A stretch of DNA of 64,000 nucleotides from Sphingomonadaceae bacterium (GTDB lineage: Bacteria > Pseudomonadota > Alphaproteobacteria > Sphingomonadales > Sphingomonadaceae): positions 1 through 64,000 of the forward strand of contig JASBUR010000022.1 in assembly GCA_030147805.1 (NCBI GenBank). Direction: 5' to 3'. The notes below the pieces were generated by a model, which had not been told where the DNA came from, searched no databases, and saw only the letters and a list, made by a program, of their open reading frames with translations. The translations under genes were made by a program, and so were the position numbers. Positions within the stretch are counted from its first letter, which is position 1, and each line of letters begins with the position of its first letter. Of the stretch, positions 1 to 8,310 are shown in pieces.

Positions 1-1451
1 GTGACGATGTCGGTCTGCGTGACGGTGAGCTGGTCGCGGGCGCGCTTGGCTTCCTCCTCGGCGCGCATGGCGAGCGCCGAGACGAGGTCGGCGACGACGG
101 CGAAGCCGCGGCCGGCGTCGCCGGCCCGTCCCGCCTCGACCGCGGCGTTCATCGCCAGCACGCGCGTCTGGAAGGCGATCTTGTCGAGACCCTCGATGAC
201 CGAGTCGATGCCCTTGGCGCTGTCGGACACCCGGCCCATCGCCTGCACCGCCTCCTCGGCGATCGCCCGGCCGCCGCCGACGGTGGCGATCGCCTGGTCG
301 GCGCGCGCCACCGTGCTCATCGATGCCGAGGCGCTCGCCTTCAGCCGGCCGTCGATCTGGACGAGTGCCGCCGAGGTCTGCTCGAGGCTCGCGGCATTGC
401 TCTCGGTGCGCCGCGCCAGATCCTCCGACGCCGACGCGATCTCGGTCGAGCCGGTGCGGATCGCCTCCGCGCCGCTGCCGACTGCCCCGATCAGCGTGCG
501 AAGGCTCGCCAGCGCATCGTTGAAGTTGGTCTTGAGGCGCATGAACGCCGGAGGGAGGTCGGCATCGACCCGCGCCGTCAGATCGCCGGCGGCCACTGCT
601 TCGAGCGCGGTGCCGATGCTTTCGACGATGAGCTGGCTTTGCTGGGTCGTGGCGCGATCGGCGGCTTCGCGGCCCGATCTGAGCTGGTCGCGAAACGCGT
701 CCATCGCTCGCGCCAGCTGGCCGAGCTCGTCGCGGCGCTCGGCGACCGGTATCGAGACCGCGAGATTGCCACTCGCCATTTCGCGGATTGCAGCGACGAG
801 CGCCACGAGCGGCGAAATGAGAAAGCGACGTCCGGCATAGCCCATGAGAAGCGCAGCCAGGGCGGAGCCGACGAGGCAGACTGCGAGCAGCCATCGCGCG
901 GAGCGCGACGCGGCATCCGCCTGCTGGCTAATCTCCGCTGCGTGCTCGGCGATCGCGTCCGACACGTCGCCCATGCTGGTTTCCAGCGCATGGAACTGGT
1001 CAAGAAAGCGGGGGAGTGACGCGAGAGCTGTACCCGAACTGCGCTCGGCCAGCGCGGCGACGCGCTGGGCTTCGCGTTCATAATCCCGCACTTCACCCAC
1101 CACCGTCCGGGTCTTGCGGCTGATGCTGGGCGAGCCGGTATAGGCGCTGTCGATCGCAATATTGCGCTTGAGCGTCTCGAGGTGCTCGGCAAGCTCGCGG
1201 CGACCTTCGGCCGCGTCGACGGCACCCCCGGTACGCGAAGCGATGAGCAGACCGAGCACGTCGGCGCGTACCGCATCGTGCATCATGTCGGCTTCCATGT
1301 GGTTCTGGAGCAGCGTCGTGGCGGCCGCCATCTGGTCGCGGGCCTGCTTCTGCCGGGCGCTGGCGACCAGCCCCGTGACGCCCGAGAGCGAGACCAGCAG
1401 GAGCACGACGATGATCATCAGCGTGGAGGATCGTTGCAACGATGCGAACAT
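1..1451 (-). CDS. Methyl-accepting chemotaxis protein, C-terminus cut by window edge
   Basis: Inner-membrane chemoreceptor that would signal to the CheA/CheW array. Reading from the ATG at 1451, there is a first membrane segment (about residues 9-25, [15 protein letters not shown]), a helical periplasmic region with few aromatics, a second membrane segment (about 180-200), then a HAMP-like stretch and a long coiled coil. The signalling hairpin is unmistakable: [20 protein letters not shown] followed by [20 protein letters not shown]. The frame stays open to base 1, so the last part, including any C-terminal methylation or docking sites, lies outside the window. No other chemotaxis gene is visible, so it looks like an orphan receptor. 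The family call is secure; the ligand is unknown. Confidence 0.92.
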   Translation of the reverse strand, partial: MFASLQRSSTLMIIVVLLLVSLSGVTGLVASARQKQARDQMAAATTLLQNHMEADMMHDAVRADVLGLLIASRTGGAVDAAEGRRELAEHLETLKRNIAIDSAYTGSPSISRKTRTVVGEVRDYEREAQRVAALAERSSGTALASLPRFLDQFHALETSMGDVSDAIAEHAAEISQQADAASRSARWLLAVCLVGSALAALLMGYAGRRFLISPLVALVAAIREMASGNLAVSIPVAERRDELGQLARAMDAFRDQLRSGREAADRATTQQSQLIVESIGTALEAVAAGDLTARVDADLPPAFMRLKTNFNDALASLRTLIGAVGSGAEAIRTGSTEIASASEDLARRTESNAASLEQTSAALVQIDGRLKASASASMSTVARADQAIATVGGGRAIAEEAVQAMGRVSDSAKGIDSVIEGLDKIAFQTRVLAMNAAVEAGRAGDAGRGFAVVADLVSALAMRAEEEAKRARDQLTVTQTDIV

Positions 1452-1748
1452 GCGCGGGCCTCGAAGTCTGTCTTCGAACGCCGACGGACGGCGATCGGCG
1501 GGTGACTGACCCGGCAAAGGGTCGACGAGCCAAAGGAAACCGCTTCGGCAAGCTTCAATCATAGGTCGATTTGGGCCGGCACGGCGGCGTCCGGGAGAAT
1601 ATGTCCGGCGCCATGCGGGTTTATGCGTAGGCGCCCGCCGCCGCCGACGGTCGGCGCATGTCGCCATCTATCATGGGTGTGGACCCCGGCATCCGTGGCG
1701 AGCTTTCCCGCTCCACCGGCACTGGCGCAGGCCATCGGGATTGCCCCC

Positions 1749-2927
1749 ATGCCTCATCGACTTCGCTCTGCGACGCTCGGCATCGTCGCCCTCTCGGCGG
1801 CCCTTCTCAGCGCTCCCGCGCGGGCGGACGGCGCGAACCCGCCCCAACCGCTGTCGCTGAGCGCGTCGCTCGTCACCGACGTCGTCGGCGTCGCGAGCGG
1901 CACGACGTGGCGCGGCGCACGGCATCTTCAGCTCCTCCAGGCCGTGGCCGATGCCGATTTTGGCGGCACCGGCCTGATGCCGGGGACTCGGGCCAGGATC
2001 AGCATACTCGGCACGCGCGGCGGCCGCCCGAACGACCTGGCCGAGACGCTTCAGGGCATCGACAATGGCGAAGCCGCCGACGAGCGGCTGAAACTCTATG
2101 AGGCGTGGATCGAGCGCGGCTTCGCCGCCGATCGCGCCCAGTTGCTGGTCGGGCTGCGCGATCTCAACGCTGACTTCTACCAGAATGACTCGGCCGGGCT
2201 GCTGATGGCGCCGGCGTTCGGGATCGGCTCCGAACTGGCGGCGACGGGCCCAAACGGGCCGTCGGTGTTCCCGTCGACCGCGCTCACCGCCCGCCTCCGC
2301 CTGGTACCGCAGGCGGGATTCTACGTGCAGGCGGCGGTCGTCAACGCCCGGGCGGGAACGCTCGGCGATCCGGGCGGCATCGACTTCGCGATGCGCAGCG
2401 GCGCGCTGCTGATCGCCGAGGCAGGGGCGACCGAGGGCAAGCTCGCGGTCGGCTACTGGCGCTACACCCAGCGTCAGCCGGACGTCGCCGACGAGGCGGC
2501 GCGGCGCCAGGCGCAGGGCGTCTACCTTCTGGCCGACCATGTGCTCCGCCACCGATCCGAGGCGGCGGCCGGCATCAGCCTGTTCAGCCGCGTCGGCCTC
2601 TCCGATGGCGACACCACGCCCTATCGTGGCGGCTGGCAGGCCGGCGTCCTCATCGAGGGAGCGATCGCCGGCCGGCCCGAAAGTCGCTTCTCGTTCGGCG
2701 TCAACCAGGCGTTCCTGAGCGGCGGCTACCGCCGCGCGTCGCTGGCGCAAGGCGAACGGTTGTCGCGCACCGAGACGGGGGTCGAAGCCACCTATTCGGA
2801 CCAGTTGCTCCGCGGCCTCACCATCCAGCCGGACCTGCAGTTCGTCCGCCGACCGTTCAGCCGGGCGTCGTCGCGCGGGGTGATCGTCGTCGGGCTTCGG
2901 GTGACGCTCAGCCTTCCCGCCGATTGA
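1749..2927 (+). CDS. Carbohydrate porin, OprB family
   Basis: Outer-membrane beta-barrel, probably for passive sugar uptake. The start at 1749 begins a clear signal peptide (MPHRLRSATLGIVALSAALL, cleaved near ARA-DG). An upstream in-frame extension is Arg/Pro-rich and would mask the signal, so it was not used. Family hallmarks are LYEAWIERGF, a GLRDLNADFY stretch, FGIGSELAATGPNGPSVFP, and the later FYVQAAVVNA and GALLIAEAG strands. Length is about 392 residues, usual for the family. No sugar-use genes are adjacent, so the substrate cannot be inferred. It is divergent from the chemoreceptor across a 297-base gap that holds no recognisable gene. Confidence 0.85.
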   Translation: MPHRLRSATLGIVALSAALLSAPARADGANPPQPLSLSASLVTDVVGVASGTTWRGARHLQLLQAVADADFGGTGLMPGTRARISILGTRGGRPNDLAETLQGIDNGEAADERLKLYEAWIERGFAADRAQLLVGLRDLNADFYQNDSAGLLMAPAFGIGSELAATGPNGPSVFPSTALTARLRLVPQAGFYVQAAVVNARAGTLGDPGGIDFAMRSGALLIAEAGATEGKLAVGYWRYTQRQPDVADEAARRQAQGVYLLADHVLRHRSEAAAGISLFSRVGLSDGDTTPYRGGWQAGVLIEGAIAGRPESRFSFGVNQAFLSGGYRRASLAQGERLSRTETGVEATYSDQLLRGLTIQPDLQFVRRPFSRASSRGVIVVGLRVTLSLPAD

Positions 2928-3047
2928 ATGGTGATTTCCGCCAGCGACCCCGGCGCATACCGCAGTTTCGTGGGTAAACTCGGCCAAGTGGCTTAGATTG
3001 CCGGCTACGGGATCGGGCGCTTCCGCTGAAGCGGGCTCGAAGCGCTG

Positions 3048-3284
3048 TTGCGCGTCGATTATCAGCGGATCGGCAAGACCTGGTTCGACGTCGCCAATTC
3101 GACGGTGCGCAAGCCGCTCGACCTGATCGATGCCCGGGTCGGCGTCGATGGCGGCAGCTGGTCGTTGACGGCCTTCTCGCAGAACCTCAACAACGAGAAA
3201 TACAACGCCGAATTCTCGCCCGGCGGCTTCGTCTTCAAGGCCAAGCCGCGCGTCTATGGGCTCGAGTTCGTCAAGCGCTTCTAG
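3048..3284 (+). pseudogene. C-terminal remnant of a TonB-dependent receptor
   Basis: A 78-codon fragment that reads like the last strands of a TonB-dependent outer-membrane receptor. It has [20 protein letters not shown], a typical penultimate strand, and ends with an aromatic residue after LEFVKRF. There is no plug, TonB box or signal peptide, and the 120 bases upstream hold no matching frame. The first codon of the open frame is TTG without a convincing ribosome site. It is most likely the leftover 3' end of a deleted receptor gene. A functional small protein is unlikely. Confidence 0.6.
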
Positions 3285-3322
3285 GGCCGGCGACTGCGCG
3301 CGGCCCGATCAGGGAGACGATC

Positions 3323-3922
3323 GTGACCAAGCTGCTGGTTCTCTATTATTCGAGCTACGGCCATACCGAGACGATGGCGAACGCCGTTGCCGAGGGCGCG
3401 CGCGAGGTCGCGGGCGTCGAGGTCAGCGTCAAGCGCGTGCCCGAGCTGGTGCCCGCCGACGTGGCGGCGAAGGCCGGGATCAAGCTCGAGCAGGACGCGC
3501 CCTTCGCCGTTCCCGGCGAGCTTGCCGACTATGACGCGATCATCTTCGGCACGCCTACTCGCTTCGGCAACATGACGGCGCAGATGCGCAATTTCCTCGA
3601 CCAGACCGGGCCGCTGTGGGCGAAGGGCGCGCTGATCGGCAAGGTCGGCAGCGTGTTCACCTCGACCGCCAGCCAGCATGGCGGGCAGGAGACGACGATC
3701 ACCTCGTTCCACACCACCTTGCTTCACCACGGCATGATCATCGTCGGGCTGCCCTATTCGTGGGCCGGCAACGCGCAGATGGCCGAGATCAGCGGCGGCA
3801 CCCCCTATGGCGCCTCGACGCTCGCGGGCGACGGCTCGCGGCAGCCGAGCGCCAACGAACTCGAGGGCGCGCGCTTCCAGGGGCGCCACGTCGCCGAGAT
3901 CACGAGCCGCCTGACCCGCTAG
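3323..3922 (+). CDS. wrbA: NAD(P)H:quinone oxidoreductase type IV, WrbA
   Basis: Flavodoxin-fold FMN enzyme performing two-electron reduction of quinones in the cytoplasm. The first strand and phosphate loop [16 protein letters not shown] are at residues 4-20. [20 protein letters not shown] and [16 protein letters not shown] are WrbA signatures, and the tail GRHVAEIT matches the family end. The 199-residue length is standard. The start is GTG, with AGGGAGAC a few bases upstream as ribosome site. WrbA is stress-induced in many bacteria, but no EcfG-type promoter was seen here. It is convergent with the aminotransferase gene. Confidence 0.95.
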   Translation: MTKLLVLYYSSYGHTETMANAVAEGAREVAGVEVSVKRVPELVPADVAAKAGIKLEQDAPFAVPGELADYDAIIFGTPTRFGNMTAQMRNFLDQTGPLWAKGALIGKVGSVFTSTASQHGGQETTITSFHTTLLHHGMIIVGLPYSWAGNAQMAEISGGTPYGASTLAGDGSRQPSANELEGARFQGRHVAEITSRLTR

Positions 3923-3940
3923 CGGCGGCGGCTGCGGAGC

Positions 3941-5272
3941 CTAGGCCAGCCGCCGCAGCGCATCGGCGAGCCGGGCGGCGATCTCGTCGATCTGCGCCTC
4001 GCTCACGATCAGCGGCGGGGACAGCGCGATGGTGTCGCCGGTGGCGCGGACCAGCATGCCGGTTTCGAAACAGTCGACGAACAGTTCGTAGGCGCGCACG
4101 CCCGGCGCGCCGGCGCGCGGCGCGAGATCGATCCCCGCCATCAGCCCGATCGTCCGGATGTCGACGACATGCGGCAGGCCGGCCAGGCTATGGACCGCAT
4201 CCTCCCAACGCGCCGCGAGCGCGGCGCCGCGGGTGAGCAGCGCCTCGTCGGCGTAGATGTCGAGCGTGGCGAGCCCCGCGGCGCAGGCCGCCGGATGCCC
4301 CGAATAGGTGTAGCCGTGGAACAGCTCGATGCCGGCGGGCCCGTCGATCACCGCGTCGTGCACGCGCCGGTCGACGAACACCGCGCCCATCGGCAGCGCG
4401 CCGTTGGTCAGCGCCTTGGCGGTGGTGACCAGATCGGCGCGGACGCCGAAATAGTCGACGCCGAACGGCGCGCCGAGCCGGCCGAAGCCGGTAATGACCT
4501 CGTCGAAGATCAGCAGGATGCCGTGCGCATCGCAGATCGCGCGCAGCCGCTCGAGATAGCCGGTGGGCGGCACCAGCACGCCCGCCGATCCGGCGACGGG
4601 CTCGACGATCACCGCGGCGATCGTCTCGGCGCCGTGCAGTGCGATCAGCCGCTCGAGGTCGTCGGCGAGTTCGGCGCCGTGCTCGGGGAGGCCGCGCGTG
4701 AAGCCGTTGCGCCCCGGGTCATGCGTATGGCGGAGATGATCGGTGCCGGGCAGCAGCGGGAACATGCGCCGGTTGTTGACGAGGCCGCCGACCGAAATGC
4801 CGCCGAAGCCGACGCCATGATAGCCCTTCTCGCGCCCGATCAGCCGCGTGCGCGTGCCCTGGCCGATGGCGCGCTGGTAGGCGAGGGCGATCTTGAGCGC
4901 GGTGTCGACCGACTCCGACCCGGAGTTGGTGAAGAAGATCCGGTCGAGCGTGCTGCCGGGGCCGCCCGGCGCGACCTCGGCGAGCCGCTCGGCGAACGCG
5001 AAGGCGACCGGATGGCCCATCTGGAAGGGGGGCGCATAGTCGAGCGTCCCGAGCTGGCGGGCGACCGCCTCGGCGATCTGCGGCCGGCCGTGGCCGGCGG
5101 CGACGCACCACAGGCCCGCGGTGGCGTCGAGCACCTCGCGTCCCTCGGTATCGCGATAATGCATGCCGCTCGCCGAGGCGAGCAGCCGCGGCGCCGCCTT
5201 GAACTGCCGGTTGGCGGTAAACGGCATCCAGAATTCGTCGAGGCTGCGCTCGTTGACGGCGCGCATGGTCAT
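3941..5272 (-). CDS. Class III (omega) aminotransferase, beta-alanine--pyruvate type
   Basis: PLP-dependent transaminase moving an amino group from an omega-amino acid such as beta-alanine to pyruvate. The N-terminus EFWMPFTANRQFKAAPRLL is characteristic of the omega-amino acid:pyruvate group. Other fold-I features are FFTNSGSESVDTALKIA, EKGYHGVGFGG, the pyridine-binding Asp in LIFDEVITGFGRLG, and the Schiff-base Lys in TTAKALTNGALPMGA. Length is 443 residues. The start could be the ATG at 5272 or the one two codons later at 5266, which is better spaced from the AGGGGA ribosome site. No beta-alanine pathway genes adjoin it, so the physiological substrate is not certain. Confidence 0.88.
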   Translation of the reverse strand: MTMRAVNERSLDEFWMPFTANRQFKAAPRLLASASGMHYRDTEGREVLDATAGLWCVAAGHGRPQIAEAVARQLGTLDYAPPFQMGHPVAFAFAERLAEVAPGGPGSTLDRIFFTNSGSESVDTALKIALAYQRAIGQGTRTRLIGREKGYHGVGFGGISVGGLVNNRRMFPLLPGTDHLRHTHDPGRNGFTRGLPEHGAELADDLERLIALHGAETIAAVIVEPVAGSAGVLVPPTGYLERLRAICDAHGILLIFDEVITGFGRLGAPFGVDYFGVRADLVTTAKALTNGALPMGAVFVDRRVHDAVIDGPAGIELFHGYTYSGHPAACAAGLATLDIYADEALLTRGAALAARWEDAVHSLAGLPHVVDIRTIGLMAGIDLAPRAGAPGVRAYELFVDCFETGMLVRATGDTIALSPPLIVSEAQIDEIAARLADALRRLA

Positions 5273-5427
5273 CGGTCCCCTGGGTCGTGCATTGCGCCAT
5301 CATGTCAGGTGCTGCGCCGCGTCCAAGCGAAATCACTCAGTCTCAGGAGCGGCCTGCCGGCGGCGCCGTCGAGGCGGCGCCCAATCGTCATTTGACGCGC
5401 GAGTCGCGACTATGCGATTCTCGGGCC

Positions 5428-6069
5428 ATGGAGCGGACGCGGGGAGCAATCGCACGAGCCGTGGCGCTGGCAGCGCTGCTGGCGCTCGCGGCCTGCGCGG
5501 GCAAGCCCGAACGCGCGCAGCTCGCCAAGCCGGCCGAGCTCAAGCAGTGCCTGCGCCAGCTCGATCGGCTCGACGGGCTCGACTACCGGCGGCTTGCCGA
5601 CAAGCAGGCCGGGCCGAGCTGCGGGCTGCGCGGCGCGATCGACGTCCGCAACATCGGCGTGGTGGTCAAGGGCATCGGACCGCTGTCCTGCCCGATGACG
5701 GCGGGGCTGCACGAATGGATCCGCAAGGGCCTGCAGCCGGCGGCGCGCAAGCGTCTGGGCAGCGAAGTGGTGCAGATCGAGAGCTACGGCACTTATGCCT
5801 GTCGCCCGCGCAACAACATGGCAGGCGCGCAGCCGTCCGAACATAGCTGGGCCAACGCCATCGACATCGCCGGAGTGCGGCTCGCCGACGGGCGGCGCAT
5901 CACCGTGCTCCGCGACTGGGACGGCAAGGACAAGGCGACGCGCAAATTCCTGCGCGACCTGCGCGACGAAGGCTGCAAGGCGTTCAACCTCGTGCTCGGT
6001 CCCGACGACAACGCCCAGCACCGCGACCATCTGCATTTCGACATGGGCCGCTGGGACAATTGCAAGTAG
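5428..6069 (+). CDS. Extensin-family lipoprotein
   Basis: Predicted lipoprotein with the bacterial extensin-like C-terminal domain, whose fold suggests a D-Ala-D-Ala carboxypeptidase-like zinc protein. The N-terminus has a hydrophobic run ending in LALAACAGKP, a lipobox with Cys near residue 21. Four Cys in the mature part (LKQCL, PSCGL, LSCPM, TYACRP) are typical of the family, as are SEHSWANAIDIAG and the terminal DHLHFD with candidate zinc ligands. The start at 5428 was chosen because it directly precedes the signal; upstream in-frame codons have no signal character. A role in envelope or peptidoglycan maintenance is inferred from the fold only. Confidence 0.85.
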   Translation: MERTRGAIARAVALAALLALAACAGKPERAQLAKPAELKQCLRQLDRLDGLDYRRLADKQAGPSCGLRGAIDVRNIGVVVKGIGPLSCPMTAGLHEWIRKGLQPAARKRLGSEVVQIESYGTYACRPRNNMAGAQPSEHSWANAIDIAGVRLADGRRITVLRDWDGKDKATRKFLRDLRDEGCKAFNLVLGPDDNAQHRDHLHFDMGRWDNCK

Positions 6070-6129
6070 GCGCCGCGGGAGGTTTCGGCTAAAGACCGCG
6101 CCCCCAAAAAGTAGAATCGAGATGCGAGA

Positions 6130-6993
6130 ATGAACGCCACGCCGAAGGTCCCCGACCGCATGTTCCCGTCGGCGAGCGAAGAGGCGCAGGTCGCCGCGCA
6201 CCCGACCGCGGTACCGCAGACCGAGCATCCGGCGTACCGGCTGGCGTTCCAGGACAATGATTTCCTGCTGCGGCAGGACCTGCGCGCGGTGCGCTTCCAG
6301 CTCGAGCTGCTGAAGCCCGAGCTGCTGCTCAACGAGGCGAACATCGCCTCGACCTTCGTGATGTACGGCTCGGCGCGCATCCCGTCGCCCGAAGAGGTCG
6401 AGAGCGTGCTGGCCGCCGCGACCACCGGCCCGCAGAAGCGTATCGCCGAACGGCTGGTCGCCAAGACGCGCTATTATGAGGAAGCGCGCAAGCTCGCGCA
6501 GCTCACCTCGCAGGTCGAGTGCGATTCCGACGGCGGCCGCCACTTCGTCGTCTGTTCGGGCGGCGGCCCCTCGATCATGGAAGCCGCCAACCGCGGCGCC
6601 GCCGACGTCGGCGCGCCGAGCATCGGCCTCAACATCGTGCTGCCGTTCGAGCAGGTGCCCAACCCCTATGTCACGCCGGGCTTAAGCTTCCAGTTCCACT
6701 ATTTCGCGCTCCGCAAGATGCACTTCCTGCTGCGGGCGCGCGCCGTTGCCGCCTTCCCGGGCGGCTTCGGCACCTTCGACGAGCTGTTCGAACTGCTGAC
6801 GCTCGTCCAGACCGGCAAGGTCAAGCCGGTGCCGATCCTGCTCTTCGGCCGCGACTTCTGGGGCAAGGTCGTCGACTTCGAGGCGCTCGCCGACGAAGGC
6901 GTGATCTCGCACAACGACCTCAAGCTGTTCCACATCGTCGAGACGGCTGAAGAGGCCTGGGCGATCGTTCAGGAGGCCTACGACCTGGCGTAG
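6130..6993 (+). CDS. LOG family protein (lysine decarboxylase-like fold)
   Basis: Rossmann-fold protein related to LONELY GUY cytokinin-activating phosphoribohydrolases. Seen in the sequence: FVMYGSARIPSPEE, the nucleotide loop CSGGGPSIMEAANRGA, and the hallmark PGGFGTFDE at about residues 214-222, which carries the catalytic Glu. The 287-residue length, with about 75 residues before the core, fits the longer bacterial LOG-like group. Members hydrolyse nucleoside 5'-monophosphates such as AMP; the role in this organism is unknown. The start at 6130 has a weak purine-rich leader. It is convergent with the DUF885 peptidase gene. Confidence 0.88.
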   Translation: MNATPKVPDRMFPSASEEAQVAAHPTAVPQTEHPAYRLAFQDNDFLLRQDLRAVRFQLELLKPELLLNEANIASTFVMYGSARIPSPEEVESVLAAATTGPQKRIAERLVAKTRYYEEARKLAQLTSQVECDSDGGRHFVVCSGGGPSIMEAANRGAADVGAPSIGLNIVLPFEQVPNPYVTPGLSFQFHYFALRKMHFLLRARAVAAFPGGFGTFDELFELLTLVQTGKVKPVPILLFGRDFWGKVVDFEALADEGVISHNDLKLFHIVETAEEAWAIVQEAYDLA

Positions 6994-7032
6994 GCCGCCG
7001 ATGACGGCGGGTGGGGGCAGGCGACGCCTCGC

Positions 7033-8310
7033 CTACTTCCGCAGATCCCCCGGCAGCGTCGGCTCGGACAGCAGCTTCTCCATCGCCTGCCAGCGCGCCG
7101 CCTGGCTCGGGCCGGCGCTCTCGACATGCGCCTGGACGAGGTCGCGGCCGAGCCCATAGTTGATGATGTAGCTGCGGTAGGTGTCGATGAACTTCATCCG
7201 CTGCTCGGCGCGGGCGGGCGAGGAGAGTTCGTAGCGCTGGACGAGCGCCTTGGCGTCGTCGCGGCTGATCCGGCCCGCCAGATAGTCGTCGGCGATCGTA
7301 TAGCTCGCCGACGCGAGCGAGCGCGTCGCGCGGTTGAGGTCGACCAGCGCTTTCGCCATCGCCGGGTCGAGACCGGCAATCGGGTAGATCGTCGACGTCT
7401 CGAAGGCGACCTGCTGCTCCTTCGGGAACGCCAGATCGATGCCGTAGTTGGCCGAGCCCTCGGCGATCAGCGACTGCGGGCTGTAGAGCGGGTAGACGCT
7501 GAACTCGGTCCAGCCGCGGCCCCTGACCAGCTCGCGCTCGAGCAGCGCATTGTAGACATGGTGGCCGGGATAGCCCTCGTGGCAGCCGAGATCGACGGCG
7601 CGGCTGACCGCGGTCGGCAGGTCGGTGTTGATCTGGATGAGGCTGTGGTAGCCGCCCTTGTACCAATTGTAGCCGCTCCACGGCTTGTCCGACACGAATT
7701 CGAGATCGAACTCCTCGCCCTCGGGCAGCGCGAAATGCTTTGCGGTGCGCGCCTTGCACTCGGCGATCGCCGCTTCCATCGCCGGCTTGAGCCGGTCGGA
7801 GGGGATCTCGTAACGCTTGCGGAAGTCGTCGACGCGCTGCCAGAGCGGCCCGGGGCCGGGGACCAGCCGGTCGATGCGCGCCAGCACCGCGTCGTAGCTC
7901 TTCAGCGGCCTGAGCACCGGCCGGACGCCGAACAGCTCCTCGGCCTCGCTGGCGAAATCGAGCCGCAGGCCCTGCCGCATGGCCACCCGGGCGGCCAGCG
8001 CGCGCAGCTGCGCGGCGAGATAGCTGCGCCGCGCCGCGCCGATGCCCGTGGCATTTTCGGCCGCGACGCGCTTGCGCAGCGCCGCGGTGTCGGCCGTCAG
8101 CCGGCCGAGGCTGCGCTTGTTGGCGCGTGCCGCCGCCGCCCATTCGGGCGGGCCGTAGTAGGCGTCGACATAGCCTTCCTCATGCTCGCCGAACTCGAGC
8201 ACGAGCGCGACATAGTCGCGGGCGATGACGTCGAGCGGCGCCGCCGCCGCCGGCGCGGCGGCGGCGATCCCGAGCGCGGCGAGCGCGACCGTCAGCCGGC
8301 GCATGCTCAT
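7033..8310 (-). CDS. DUF885 family secreted protein, probable metallopeptidase
   Basis: Exported protein of the DUF885 family. A signal peptide lies at residues 1-23 (MSMRRLTVALAALGIAAAAP, cleaved after AAA). The likely metal site is LGCHEGYPGHHVYNALLE, the family's HExxxGHH pattern, and the later LIAEGSANYGIDLAFP probably supplies further ligands. Length is 425 residues, somewhat short for the family. The ATG at 8310 overlaps the TGA of the upstream S9 peptidase (ATGA), so the two are translationally coupled and probably act together on peptides outside the cytoplasm. The overlap fixes the start. Confidence 0.85.
   Translation of the reverse strand: MSMRRLTVALAALGIAAAAPAAAAPLDVIARDYVALVLEFGEHEEGYVDAYYGPPEWAAAARANKRSLGRLTADTAALRKRVAAENATGIGAARRSYLAAQLRALAARVAMRQGLRLDFASEAEELFGVRPVLRPLKSYDAVLARIDRLVPGPGPLWQRVDDFRKRYEIPSDRLKPAMEAAIAECKARTAKHFALPEGEEFDLEFVSDKPWSGYNWYKGGYHSLIQINTDLPTAVSRAVDLGCHEGYPGHHVYNALLERELVRGRGWTEFSVYPLYSPQSLIAEGSANYGIDLAFPKEQQVAFETSTIYPIAGLDPAMAKALVDLNRATRSLASASYTIADDYLAGRISRDDAKALVQRYELSSPARAEQRMKFIDTYRSYIINYGLGRDLVQAHVESAGPSQAARWQAMEKLLSEPTLPGDLRK

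Noticed and set aside
578..1276. Long open frames on both strands inside the chemoreceptor gene
   Set aside because: They are Ser/Arg-rich shadows of the receptor frame, as expected in GC-rich DNA, with no signal, motif or ribosome site.
1452..1748. Possible riboswitch-like hairpins between the chemoreceptor and porin genes
   Set aside because: Short stems and a GGCAAAGG stretch can be drawn, but they do not fit the c-di-GMP or cobalamin consensus, and no full fold could be built by eye.
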